Positions 1-6,416 of a stretch of 51,900 bases of DNA are shown here, piece by piece. Below the pieces are notes generated by a model, which worked only from the letters and a program-made list of their open reading frames with translations, searched no databases and had not been told where the DNA came from. The number at the start of each line of letters is the position of its first letter. Within the stretch, counting starts at the first letter, position 1. The translations under genes were made by a program, and so were the position numbers. The DNA comes from an uncultured Clostridium sp. (GTDB lineage: Bacteria > Bacillota > Clostridia > Lachnospirales > Lachnospiraceae): positions 1 through 51,900 of the forward strand of contig UQXF01000008.1 of assembly GCA_900544905.1 (NCBI GenBank). Reading direction: 5' to 3'.

Positions 1-47
1 GAGATGACGTCGAGTCTCGTGGGCTCGGAGATGTGTATAAGAGACAG
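1..47. other. Illumina Nextera adapter remnant (technical sequence)
   Basis: The first bases match the Nextera i7 side of a library: the end of the P7 primer (GAGAT), an 8-base index (GACGTCGA), the Read 2 primer part and then the 19-bp Tn5 mosaic end AGATGTGTATAAGAGACAG, finishing at base 47. It is not genomic. The biological sequence starts at base 48. Confidence 0.97.
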
Positions 48-182
48 ATGTAAAATGTGTCAATAGACTATTGGGGCAAATAGATATATAATATTAATTA
101 CAGTAAAACAATCATATGTTTTACATTCAGTAACACATAAACCAAGCCAACAACCTTAATTAAAAAACAGGAGGAAAAGAGA

Positions 183-335
183 ATGGACAATTACTGGACT
201 ATGCAGGATATTAAACAGTATATGACCCAATGGGTTCACAGGGAAGATGACTGGAGTAATCTTATCAAAGTATATGCCGTTATGCATACACTGGAAGAAA
301 TGCAGAAAAGACAAGCAGGTAAAAGCACACGATAA
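183..335 (+). CDS. small hypothetical protein (50 aa)
   Basis: A 50-residue frame starting MDNYWTMQDIKQYM and ending in a basic tail (KRQAGKSTR). It has a strong Shine-Dalgarno AGGAGG at 169-174, eight bases before the ATG, which is the main reason to call it. The protein is soluble, rich in Trp, Met and charged residues, and predicted helical by eye. I do not recognise the family. It is followed by its own downstream promoter-bearing gap and another small gene, so it is probably a separate transcript whose promoter lies in the first 130 bases, where a TATAAT-like hexamer is present at 87-92 with only a weak -35. Confidence 0.6.
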   Translation: MDNYWTMQDIKQYMTQWVHREDDWSNLIKVYAVMHTLEEMQKRQAGKSTR

Positions 336-356
336 TCCGGTAAAATAGAATAGCAG

Positions 357-385
357 TTGTCATTTTACACTTAGTGGGGTATGAT
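357..385 (+). promoter_or_regulatory. sigma-A promoter
   Basis: TTGTCA (357-362), a 17-base spacer and TATGAT (380-385). It lies 43 bases before the start of the next small gene. Confidence 0.6.
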
Positions 386-428
386 AAAAGCCATGTAGGA
401 TTAATTATTTTTGGGAAAGGGGAGTACT

Positions 429-632
429 ATGCACTTGTTTGGAAAGAAAAGGAATGCAGTACCGGTTCCGGAAGCCTGTAAGGATTTTGCAATTGAGGTG
501 GATAAAAGTATCTGTACAGGTGAGATGACGGTGGGCTTCCGGGACCCGGTATCCGGAAAACTGTGCTTTGCGGAGCTTGCAAGAAATGAGGCAGATGTGG
601 AAGCCTTTAAGAGAAAGTATGGAAGAATTTAA
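429..632 (+). CDS. small conserved-looking hypothetical protein (67 aa)
   Basis: The frame MHLFGKKRNAVPVPEACKDF... runs 67 residues and ends KRKYGRI. The ATG is chosen over an upstream TTG at 411 because an AAAGGGGAG ribosome binding site (417-425) sits just before it. A promoter with 17-bp spacing lies upstream. The sequence contains a central VDKSICTGEMTVGFRDPVSGKL segment that looks like a compact beta-hairpin fold (described, not matched to a family), with two cysteines that are not in a metal-binding pattern. No signal peptide or membrane segment. Function unknown. Confidence 0.65.
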   Translation: MHLFGKKRNAVPVPEACKDFAIEVDKSICTGEMTVGFRDPVSGKLCFAELARNEADVEAFKRKYGRI

Positions 633-695
633 AAACAGAGAGCTTCGCAGTTGTCTTAGGTAGATTTAGAAAGAAAATGAGGTGTGAAAAGAAAG

Positions 696-866
696 ATGGA
701 AGCAATTTTGTATGTGGTGGAGCGGATAGACGGAGATTACGCCCATTTAAAACAGGTGGAACATCCGGAAGCAGAAAGCAAGCTGGTGGCAAGGGCACTA
801 CTGCCGGAGAACATTTCAGAGGGCAGCCGGTTAATCTATGAATGGCTGCAATACCAGCTTGCCTGA
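696..866 (+). CDS. DUF3006-like small protein (56 aa)
   Basis: A 56-residue protein starting MEAILYVVERIDGDYAHLKQ. The pattern 'V-x-R-[IF]-[ED]-G-x-[YW]-A', a middle acidic stretch and 'V-x-R-x-L-L-P-E-x-x-x-E-G' is what I know from DUF3006 proteins, small beta-rich proteins of unknown role in Firmicutes. The match is from memory of the pattern and is an inference. A GTG four codons earlier (684) is possible, but the AGGTG at 680-684 fits the ATG at 696 better. The gene ends 16 bases from the stop of the convergent marR-type gene. Confidence 0.6.
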   Translation: MEAILYVVERIDGDYAHLKQVEHPEAESKLVARALLPENISEGSRLIYEWLQYQLA

Positions 867-882
867 TGCCCCGGCGTTTTCA

Positions 883-1317
883 TTAATCATTGAGATAATG
901 CTTCAGATTGTCAGATATGGTGGTAAGTGCCTTATAAAAATTGATGCGTTCCTGTTCGCTTAAGCCGTCGCCGCCTGCTAATACGGCTTCCTCCACCATT
1001 TCGTCAATCCGGTCAGCGGTGGTTTGTCCGTCGGGGGTAAGAAGAAGTGGGGCGCGGTATTTCTTTTCCGAATCGGCGGTGACAAGCCCCCGTTTCACCA
1101 AATCGGAAACGGTCCGGGATATGGCGGCTTTGTCCTCACCGCAGAGAGAACTTAGCTGTGTCACGGTAAGCCCTTTCTTGTTCCGGTTCAATTCAAACAG
1201 GCACATGACATGGGTTCCCTTTAGCTGGAACTCTGCCATTTCCTGCATCTTAATCCGCTGTAAATTCTTATAAATCTGTCCAATGGTTGTTGTAAATAAT
1301 TCAAAGCGTTCTATCAT
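883..1317 (-). CDS. MarR family transcriptional regulator (144 aa)
   Basis: A winged helix-turn-helix regulator of normal MarR length. Residues ~10-30 form the dimerisation helix, ~45-75 the HTH (LTVTQLSSLCGEDKAAISRT is the classical 'two-helix plus recognition helix' layout) and ~78-95 the wing (RGLVTADSEKKYRAPLLLTP). MIERFELF is chosen as the start because minus-strand GAGG lies seven bases before it; a longer frame starting at 1395 has no ribosome binding site and would run through the promoter. A perfect 16-bp palindrome lies in its promoter, so it very probably represses itself. Its target outside this gene is not visible: nothing is divergently coupled to it except, at a distance, the ATPase gene at 1671. 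Confidence 0.9.
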   Translation of the reverse strand: MIERFELFTTTIGQIYKNLQRIKMQEMAEFQLKGTHVMCLFELNRNKKGLTVTQLSSLCGEDKAAISRTVSDLVKRGLVTADSEKKYRAPLLLTPDGQTTADRIDEMVEEAVLAGGDGLSEQERINFYKALTTISDNLKHYLND

Positions 1318-1344
1318 ATTGGTTCCTCTTTTTTTTTGTATAAA

Positions 1345-1360
1345 TGTTGATATATCAACA
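1345..1360. promoter_or_regulatory. MarR operator (perfect palindrome)
   Basis: TGTTGATATATCAACA is identical to its reverse complement. It sits at the transcription start region of the minus-strand marR promoter and 28 bases before its ATG, the usual place for a MarR autoregulatory site. A second dyad, AAATAC-AGCA-GTATTT (1375-1390), lies inside the promoter spacer. Confidence 0.8.
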
Positions 1361-1366
1361 ATAATA

Positions 1367-1395
1367 AAAATAGCAAATACAGCAGTATTTGTCAA
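1367..1395 (-). promoter_or_regulatory. promoter of the marR-type gene
   Basis: Read on the minus strand: TTGACA (1395-1390), 17-base spacer, TATTTT (1372-1367). The operator palindrome follows directly downstream. The gene-free stretch 1318-1670 therefore holds this promoter and operator, a weaker forward promoter and the palindromic repeat element. Confidence 0.65.
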
Positions 1396-1450
1396 TATGG
1401 GAAATAGGAAAAAACGGGTGAGGCAGATTGCGGTTAAAAGGGGAAAACAG

Positions 1451-1479
1451 TTGACAAATTATAATGAAAATGCAATGAT
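1451..1479 (+). promoter_or_regulatory. possible promoter of the ATPase gene
   Basis: A perfect -35 TTGACA (1451-1456), a 17-base spacer and a weak -10 AATGAT (1474-1479). If used, the transcript would run through the whole palindromic element at 1485-1652 before reaching the ATPase gene. Confidence 0.35.
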
Positions 1480-1484
1480 TACAT

Positions 1485-1652
1485 ACAGTAATTAGCTAGG
1501 CGATTGCGAAACATATACTTTATGCTATGCGTATTGTGAATATACGACAACTTTGCTCGGCTAACGTTCCTAATGCTGTCGCAAAGTTGTGTATATTACA
1601 CAAACGCATATCTACTTTATTTGAGTTTCGCAATTGTCTAACAGTAATTAGC
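1485..1652. repeat. long imperfect palindrome flanked by 12-bp direct repeats (MITE-like)
   Basis: The direct repeat ACAGTAATTAGC occurs at 1485-1496 and 1641-1652. Between them is a 144-bp imperfect palindrome. Its outer arms TAGGCGATTGCGAAAC (1497-1512) and, inverted, TAGACAATTGCGAAAC (1640-1625) match at 14 of 16; further in, ACAACTTTGC and GCAAAGTTGT pair perfectly and the intermediate arms pair with small bulges. No coding capacity. This is the layout of a small non-autonomous transposable element with a target duplication; a structured leader RNA is the alternative. Confidence 0.7.
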
Positions 1653-1670
1653 ATAAGAGAGGAAAATACA

Positions 1671-3374
1671 ATGAGAGATTCAGATTTAAGAGAGTGTTTA
1701 AGGAGGATAGACCATAAGGGCTATCCGGCATATAAAGATACCAGGGGAAAATACCAGTTTGCGGATTATGTATTGTCCATTGACCATGTACAGGGAGACC
1801 CCTTTGCAGCACCGTCTAAGGTGAGCGTTCTGGTATCCGGTCAGAGGGCTGGCTTCGATACCGGGTTGTTTGATGCACCCCACAAAAGAATTGCCCTGCA
1901 GGATTGCCTGCTACGCAGGATGGCGGGGAAGGTGCGGGAATTTTCCTTTAAAGCAAAGGGTTCCGGTAAGAGCGGGTTAATCAGTGTAAGCCAGCCGGGA
2001 CAGGAGATTTTAAACCGCAGTGCCTGTGTAATAAATGCAGAAAACGGAGATATTACCGTAAGGATGGAAATAGGCTTTCCGGCAAATGGCAGAACCATAA
2101 ATGCAAGGGAACTGGAGAAGATTCTGTTTGATTTTCTTCCGGTTTGCGTGAAACAGACCTTGTTTGCCTCTGCCTATCGAAAAGAGGAGCTGGTAAAAAC
2201 AGCCAATTTAGCAGAGGACCAGCAGTATATCAGGGAGCAGCTTCCGAAGCTTGGACTGGCAGCCTTTGTGGCAAATGGCTCCATTCTGCCGAGAAAGTCC
2301 GGTGTATCCCAGCTTGCCATGAAGGAGGCTGTGCCCTTTAAGTCACCGGAATCTATGGAGGTGGCTTTGGAGCTTCCCCATTACGGAACCATAAAGGGAA
2401 TGGGAATCCGGCAGGGAATTACCTTGATTGTGGGTGGCGGATACCACGGAAAATCCACACTGCTTAAGGCATTGGAGCTTGGCGTGTACAACCATATAGC
2501 AGGGGACGGAAGGGAATATGTGATAACCGACGCCTCTGCCATGAAGCTTCGCGCCGAGGACGGAAGAAATATCCAGAAGGTGGATATTTCCATGTTTATC
2601 CGCAATCTTCCAAATGGAAAGGACACAGTGGCATTTTATTCCCAGGATGCCAGCGGAAGTACCTCCCAGGCAGCAAATACGGTGGAGGCAATAGAGGCCG
2701 GGGCAAAGGTATTTCTGATTGATGAGGATACCAGTGCCACAAATTTCATGATTCGGGATGAGCTGATGCAGAGGGTTGTGCACCGGGAGGTGGAGCCGAT
2801 TATACCGTTTATTGACAGGGTGCAGGAGCTGTATGAGAGTGCAGGAATTTCCACAATTTTAGTGGCGGGAAGCTCCGGCTCTTATTTCCACAAGGCAGAC
2901 TGCATTATACAGATGAACCGGTATGTTCCGGTGGAGATAACAGAGCTTGCCAAGAAGGAGGCAGAGAGCTTCCCACTGGTTCTGGCTGGTGTGGAAAAGG
3001 CGGATAAGCCGGTGTTTTCGCGGATTCCAGCCAGGGATATGGCATTTCTCAAGGACAACCGGATTAAGACAAAGGTTATGGGCAGAGAAAGTATTTCCAT
3101 CAATAAGGAAATGGTGGATTTACGATATGTGGAACAGCTTGTGGACACAGAGCAGCTGTCGGCGCTGGTGCAGATTGTAAAGTATATGAAGCTGCATTAT
3201 TTTGACGGGAAAAAGACACTGGGGCAGGCAGTGGAGCTGATGTGGGAAAAGATAGAGAAAAACGGGTTTGCCGCATTTAGCGAGGGCAGTATTTCCGGAA
3301 ATATGGTGATTCCGAGAAAACAGGAAATTTATGCAGTTCTTAACCGGTGCAGAGGTTTGCTTGAAATAAAATAA
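1671..3374 (+). CDS. ABC-class predicted ATPase (ABC_ATPase / PF09818 family, 567 aa)
   Basis: A soluble P-loop ATPase of the family known as 'predicted ATPase of the ABC class'; function in the cell is not established. Walker A is GGGYHGKST at residues ~254-262, a D-rich signature-like stretch SGSTSQAANTVEAIEAGA comes at ~326-343, and Walker B is KVFLIDEDTSATNF at ~346-359, with D351 and E352 in the positions for Mg2+ and catalysis. There are no membrane segments, so it is not a transporter. Length fits the family (~560-570). The ATG is preceded by GAGAGG; the open frame runs upstream to 1527 through the palindromic element, but that part is non-coding by its sequence. It stands alone, followed by a separate promoter. 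Confidence 0.85.
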   Translation: MRDSDLRECLRRIDHKGYPAYKDTRGKYQFADYVLSIDHVQGDPFAAPSKVSVLVSGQRAGFDTGLFDAPHKRIALQDCLLRRMAGKVREFSFKAKGSGKSGLISVSQPGQEILNRSACVINAENGDITVRMEIGFPANGRTINARELEKILFDFLPVCVKQTLFASAYRKEELVKTANLAEDQQYIREQLPKLGLAAFVANGSILPRKSGVSQLAMKEAVPFKSPESMEVALELPHYGTIKGMGIRQGITLIVGGGYHGKSTLLKALELGVYNHIAGDGREYVITDASAMKLRAEDGRNIQKVDISMFIRNLPNGKDTVAFYSQDASGSTSQAANTVEAIEAGAKVFLIDEDTSATNFMIRDELMQRVVHREVEPIIPFIDRVQELYESAGISTILVAGSSGSYFHKADCIIQMNRYVPVEITELAKKEAESFPLVLAGVEKADKPVFSRIPARDMAFLKDNRIKTKVMGRESISINKEMVDLRYVEQLVDTEQLSALVQIVKYMKLHYFDGKKTLGQAVELMWEKIEKNGFAAFSEGSISGNMVIPRKQEIYAVLNRCRGLLEIK

Positions 3375-3427
3375 AGAGGATATAGAGACACTATCATTTG
3401 GAATTAGATTTTTGGGGCAATTATGTT

Positions 3428-3456
3428 TTGACATACATTCTTCATTGCGGTACAAT
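3428..3456 (+). promoter_or_regulatory. strong sigma-A promoter
   Basis: TTGACA (3428-3433), exactly 17 bases, TACAAT (3451-3456). The leader to the next start codon is about 140 bases and shows no clear hairpin; nothing else was recognised in the 3375-3604 gap. Confidence 0.75.
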
Positions 3457-3604
3457 GAATCCATGAATACGAATGTAATTTTCCAAGAAAACAAAAGCTG
3501 AGAGATACATTCGTGCAACAGAGGGAATCAGAAGAAAGATATGGATAATGTCAGGTAAATTATGATGATTTGCACAGGGGTTACCAGAGACGGGAGGTAG
3601 TATT

Positions 3605-4516
3605 ATGGAGTCAAGCGGAATGAAGGTGTACAGCAATAATGAGATGTTAGCATGGGTAGGCAATTTTGCGGACCGCATGGGAGTGAGTCCGGAAAAAATT
3701 AAGATGCTGAACATCTGCGGAAAGAAGAAAAATGTACTTCCTACCATTGAGACACATAAGCGGGTGATGATTTTTGCCGATGAGAGCCAGCCGGATTTGT
3801 TCTATGAGCTGTGGGAAGGCGGTTACGGCGATTATGATATGTGGATTGGAACGGGAATCAGCAGTGGGGATGATGTGAAGACCTGCAAGGTCAAGGAGTT
3901 TATGGACAAGAAAATTACAGAACCGCTGGTTATCTTTATTATCAATGAGAATACAAGAGAGGCTTCCCGTTACGGAATCAAAAATGAATTTTTCTCAAAG
4001 GGCTCCGTCAACTATGTGGGACATGAAATCCGTGCGGTTATCATGAATATGCTGTCCTGCGATGTGGGAGATACCATCTGCATTGTAAGCGGTGAAAGTA
4101 TTGCCATTGAGGCTGCCATCGAAGCCAGTGAGGGTACAATTATTGCAGTGGAGCCGGACGCAAGGGATATGCGTTCTTTGCAGGATAATGTCAGCAAGTT
4201 CGGCGTACATAATATCGAAATTATTTCCAATGTAACGGAGGAGAGCATGGCAGGAGTTCCGGTTCCGAGGCTTGCATTTATCGTGGCATCCAAGCGGTTG
4301 GAAGAGGAAATCAAGGTACTTCTTAAGGTAAATCCGAAATGCCAGTTCATTATTTACACATTAGAGCTTGATATGGTGGTTAGTATTAAGAATATTTTCG
4401 CAAAATATAATATAGAGAATACCGAGGTTTTGCAGATTGCGGTGTCCAAGAGCGATAAGAGAAGCGTAATGGTGGCTCAGCCATCTCCATGGATGATTAG
4501 CGGTGAAGCGAGATAA
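3605..4516 (+). CDS. CobL/CbiET-like protein with degraded SAM-binding motif (303 aa)
   Basis: The protein looks like a fused CbiE-CbiT (precorrin methylase) but altered. Residues ~1-130 resemble a reduced tetrapyrrole-methylase part (WVGNFADRMGVSPEKIKML, WIGTGISSGDD). Residues ~135-300 follow CbiT in order: NYVGHEIRAVIMNML, then GDTICIVSGESIAIEAAI where CbiT has the 'D-I-G-A-G-T/S-G' SAM loop, then IIAVEPDARDMRSLQDNVSKFG and a short 'NIEIISNV'. The glycine-rich loop is replaced, so methylation is doubtful. No cobalamin gene is nearby. It has GGGAGG seven bases before ATG and its own strong promoter; the lipoprotein gene follows after 16 bases. The homology is an inference from motif order; a regulatory or structural role is possible. 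Confidence 0.6.
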   Translation: MESSGMKVYSNNEMLAWVGNFADRMGVSPEKIKMLNICGKKKNVLPTIETHKRVMIFADESQPDLFYELWEGGYGDYDMWIGTGISSGDDVKTCKVKEFMDKKITEPLVIFIINENTREASRYGIKNEFFSKGSVNYVGHEIRAVIMNMLSCDVGDTICIVSGESIAIEAAIEASEGTIIAVEPDARDMRSLQDNVSKFGVHNIEIISNVTEESMAGVPVPRLAFIVASKRLEEEIKVLLKVNPKCQFIIYTLELDMVVSIKNIFAKYNIENTEVLQIAVSKSDKRSVMVAQPSPWMISGEAR

Positions 4517-4532
4517 TAGCTGAAAGGAGAAT

Positions 4533-4745
4533 ATGGATTTTATGAAAAAGTTATTTTTATTAGGTTTGCTGATGGTTGGAATGAGTGTGATGACTGGCTG
4601 TGGCAGTTCGGATGAAGAGGAGCAGCTGCAAAGCGTTGAGGAACATGCAGTAGAGATTCAGAAAAATGTGCAGGAGTCAGTGGAAGAGCAAAACGAAAAT
4701 ACAGAACAGCTTGGCAGAGATGCCAGTGAACTGGATAAACAGTAG
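4533..4745 (+). CDS. small lipoprotein (about 70 aa)
   Basis: An N-terminal signal peptide, Lys-Lys then a hydrophobic stretch ending VMTGC, gives a lipobox with Cys23 as the lipidated residue. The mature part is only ~48 residues, very acidic and Gln/Glu-rich with helical heptad character (EEHAVEIQKNVQESVEEQ). Two starts are possible: MDFMKK at 4533 (three bases after AAGGAG) and MKK at 4542 (twelve bases after); neither spacing is ideal. It is transcribed after the CobL-like gene and closed by a terminator. Where spore-forming Clostridia usually have spoVAC before spoVAD, this gene is found instead. Family not recognised. Confidence 0.75.
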   Translation: MDFMKKLFLLGLLMVGMSVMTGCGSSDEEEQLQSVEEHAVEIQKNVQESVEEQNENTEQLGRDASELDKQ

Positions 4746-4807
4746 ATGAAAATGCATTTACTGCCGTGAATAAAAGAAGCTGGCGGCAGCCATACTAGTA
4801 CATGAGG

Positions 4808-4839
4808 AAAAGGTGTTATCGAAAGATAGCACCTTTTTT
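4808..4839 (+). terminator. rho-independent terminator
   Basis: Stem AAGGTGTTATC / GATAGCACCTT with a GAAA tetraloop and a T tract. It separates the lipoprotein gene from spoVAD. Confidence 0.9.
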
Positions 4840-4866
4840 GCATTTTATTGGAATTGAGGTGAAAGG

Positions 4867-5892
4867 ATGACGAAAGGACTACAGATTGGAAAACAGAGCC
4901 TTGCCTTTGAAAAACCGGTGTATATCATGTCTGCAGCCAGCATTGTGGGACCGAAGGAAGGAGAAGGTCCTCTAAAGGATACCTTTGATGAAATTGTGGA
5001 GGACCCCACCTTTGGAAAGGACTCATGGGAAGAAGGGGAGAGCGAGATGATGCGCCAGACCTCCCTGCTGGCACTGCGAAAGGCAAAGATGAAGGCGGAG
5101 GATGTGAGATACCTGTTTGCAGGAGATTTGCTGGGGCAGCTGATTGCTACAACCTTTGGGCTGATGGAGTTTAATATTCCGCTGTTTGGGCTGTATGGCG
5201 CCTGTTCCACCATGGGAGAGGCATTATCCCTTGGCTCCATGACGGTGCATGCCGGATATGCAGATACGGTTCTGGCAGTGGCATCCAGCCATTTTGGCGG
5301 AGCGGAAAAGCAGTTCCGTTTTCCTTTGGAATATGGCAACCAGAGACCCATGTCTTCCACCTGGACGGTGACTGGCTGTGGGGCATTTGTATTATCCAGA
5401 GAATATGGGGATGTGAGCATTACCGGAATTACTACGGGAAAGGTGGTGGATTACGGTGTGAAGGATTCCCTGAACATGGGAGCCTGCATGGCGCCGGCTG
5501 CGGCGGATGTGATTTACCAGCATTTGAAGGATTTTGACAGAAACCCTGAGGATTATGATTGTATTGTGACCGGTGATTTGGGAAGTGTGGGAAAAGAAAT
5601 ATTATGTAAACTACTCCTGGACCAGGGCTATGACATTTCCAGGGTACACATGGACTGTGGAATGGAAATTTATGACGACCCGGAGCAGGATACCCATGCA
5701 GGTGGTTCCGGCTGTGGCTGTTCTGCCGTAACCCTGGCGGGAAAGCTGATGAATGAAATCCGGCAGGGAGTTATCCATCGTATCCTGTTTGTGCCCACAG
5801 GTGCGCTGTTATCCACTGTCAGCTATAACGAGGGACAGACGGTGCCGGGAATTGCCCATGCAGTGGTGATTGAAAAGAGAAAAGATGCATAG
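4867..5892 (+). CDS. spoVAD: stage V sporulation protein AD
   Basis: SpoVAD is part of the SpoVA channel complex that moves dipicolinic acid into the forespore and releases it during germination. It has a thiolase-like fold and binds dipicolinic acid. The sequence is full length (341 aa) and shows the family landmarks: the start GLQIGKQSLAFEKPVYI, GPKEGEGPL, the thiolase-type LYGACSTMGEALSLG around the former catalytic cysteine region, SSHFGGAEKQFRFPLEYGNQ and the glycine-rich C-terminal GGSGCGCSAV. GAGGTG lies five bases before ATG. spoVAE follows after 66 bases. Unusually, spoVAC is not upstream. Confidence 0.95.
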   Translation: MTKGLQIGKQSLAFEKPVYIMSAASIVGPKEGEGPLKDTFDEIVEDPTFGKDSWEEGESEMMRQTSLLALRKAKMKAEDVRYLFAGDLLGQLIATTFGLMEFNIPLFGLYGACSTMGEALSLGSMTVHAGYADTVLAVASSHFGGAEKQFRFPLEYGNQRPMSSTWTVTGCGAFVLSREYGDVSITGITTGKVVDYGVKDSLNMGACMAPAAADVIYQHLKDFDRNPEDYDCIVTGDLGSVGKEILCKLLLDQGYDISRVHMDCGMEIYDDPEQDTHAGGSGCGCSAVTLAGKLMNEIRQGVIHRILFVPTGALLSTVSYNEGQTVPGIAHAVVIEKRKDA

Positions 5893-5958
5893 CTGTAATA
5901 CAGGGTTAAGAGCGTTTGGCAATTGCCTGGACAGGAAAATAATGTGGAAGGAGAAAAT

Positions 5959-6315
5959 ATGGATTATATTAAAGCATTTGTAATTGGCGGTCTGATTTGT
6001 GTGGCAGCACAGATTCTGATGGAAAAGACAAAACTGATGCCGGGAAGAATTATGGTGATTTTAGTGTGTACCGGGGCAGTTCTCGGAGCACTTCAGATTT
6101 ATGAGCCTTTTCTGGATTTTGCCGGCAGCGGGGCTTCCGTGCCACTGACGGGATTTGGCTACAATCTCTGGAAGGGAGTCAAGGAAGCGGTGGATAGTGA
6201 TGGCTTTATCGGATTGTTCCGGGGCGGCTTTAAGATGGCGGCGGTGGGAACTTCTGCAGCACTAATTTATGCGTATATCGCATCTCTGGTATTCCAGCCT
6301 AAAATGTCAAAATAA
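5959..6315 (+). CDS. spoVAE: stage V sporulation protein AE (SpoVAEB type)
   Basis: A 118-residue membrane protein with about four hydrophobic segments: FVIGGLICVAAQIL, IMVILVCTGAVLGAL, a central re-entrant region rich in Gly (FAGSGASVPLTGFGYNLWKG) and the last helix AVGTSAALIYAYIASLVF. The 'GAS.PL.GFG..L..G...A...G..GLF.GGF' pattern is diagnostic of SpoVAC/SpoVAE proteins. AAGGAG lies five bases before the ATG at 5959; a frame starting earlier at 5923 has no ribosome binding site. Works with SpoVAD in dipicolinic acid transport in the inner spore membrane. A terminator follows directly. Confidence 0.93.
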   Translation: MDYIKAFVIGGLICVAAQILMEKTKLMPGRIMVILVCTGAVLGALQIYEPFLDFAGSGASVPLTGFGYNLWKGVKEAVDSDGFIGLFRGGFKMAAVGTSAALIYAYIASLVFQPKMSK

Positions 6316-6376
6316 AAAAAGGGGTTGCGCACTGAGTGGAAAGCTTCTAAAAAACCAGTGCAGCACCCCTTTTTTG
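6314..6376. terminator. bidirectional rho-independent terminator
   Basis: GGGGTTGCGCACTG (6321-6334) pairs with CAGTGCAGCACCCC (6356-6369); A7 precedes and T7 follows, so it can stop both the spoVA transcript and the convergent penicillin-binding protein gene. Confidence 0.85.
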
Positions 6377-6416
6377 TTCTATAGGAATCCTCCTGTGGAG
6401 GAATCTATGCTAAGAA

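Noticed and set aside
1485..1652. Integron attC site
   Set aside because: The right end contains GTCTAAC, but the matching GTTRRRY is not at the other end and the core-site order is wrong; direct repeats outside also do not fit.
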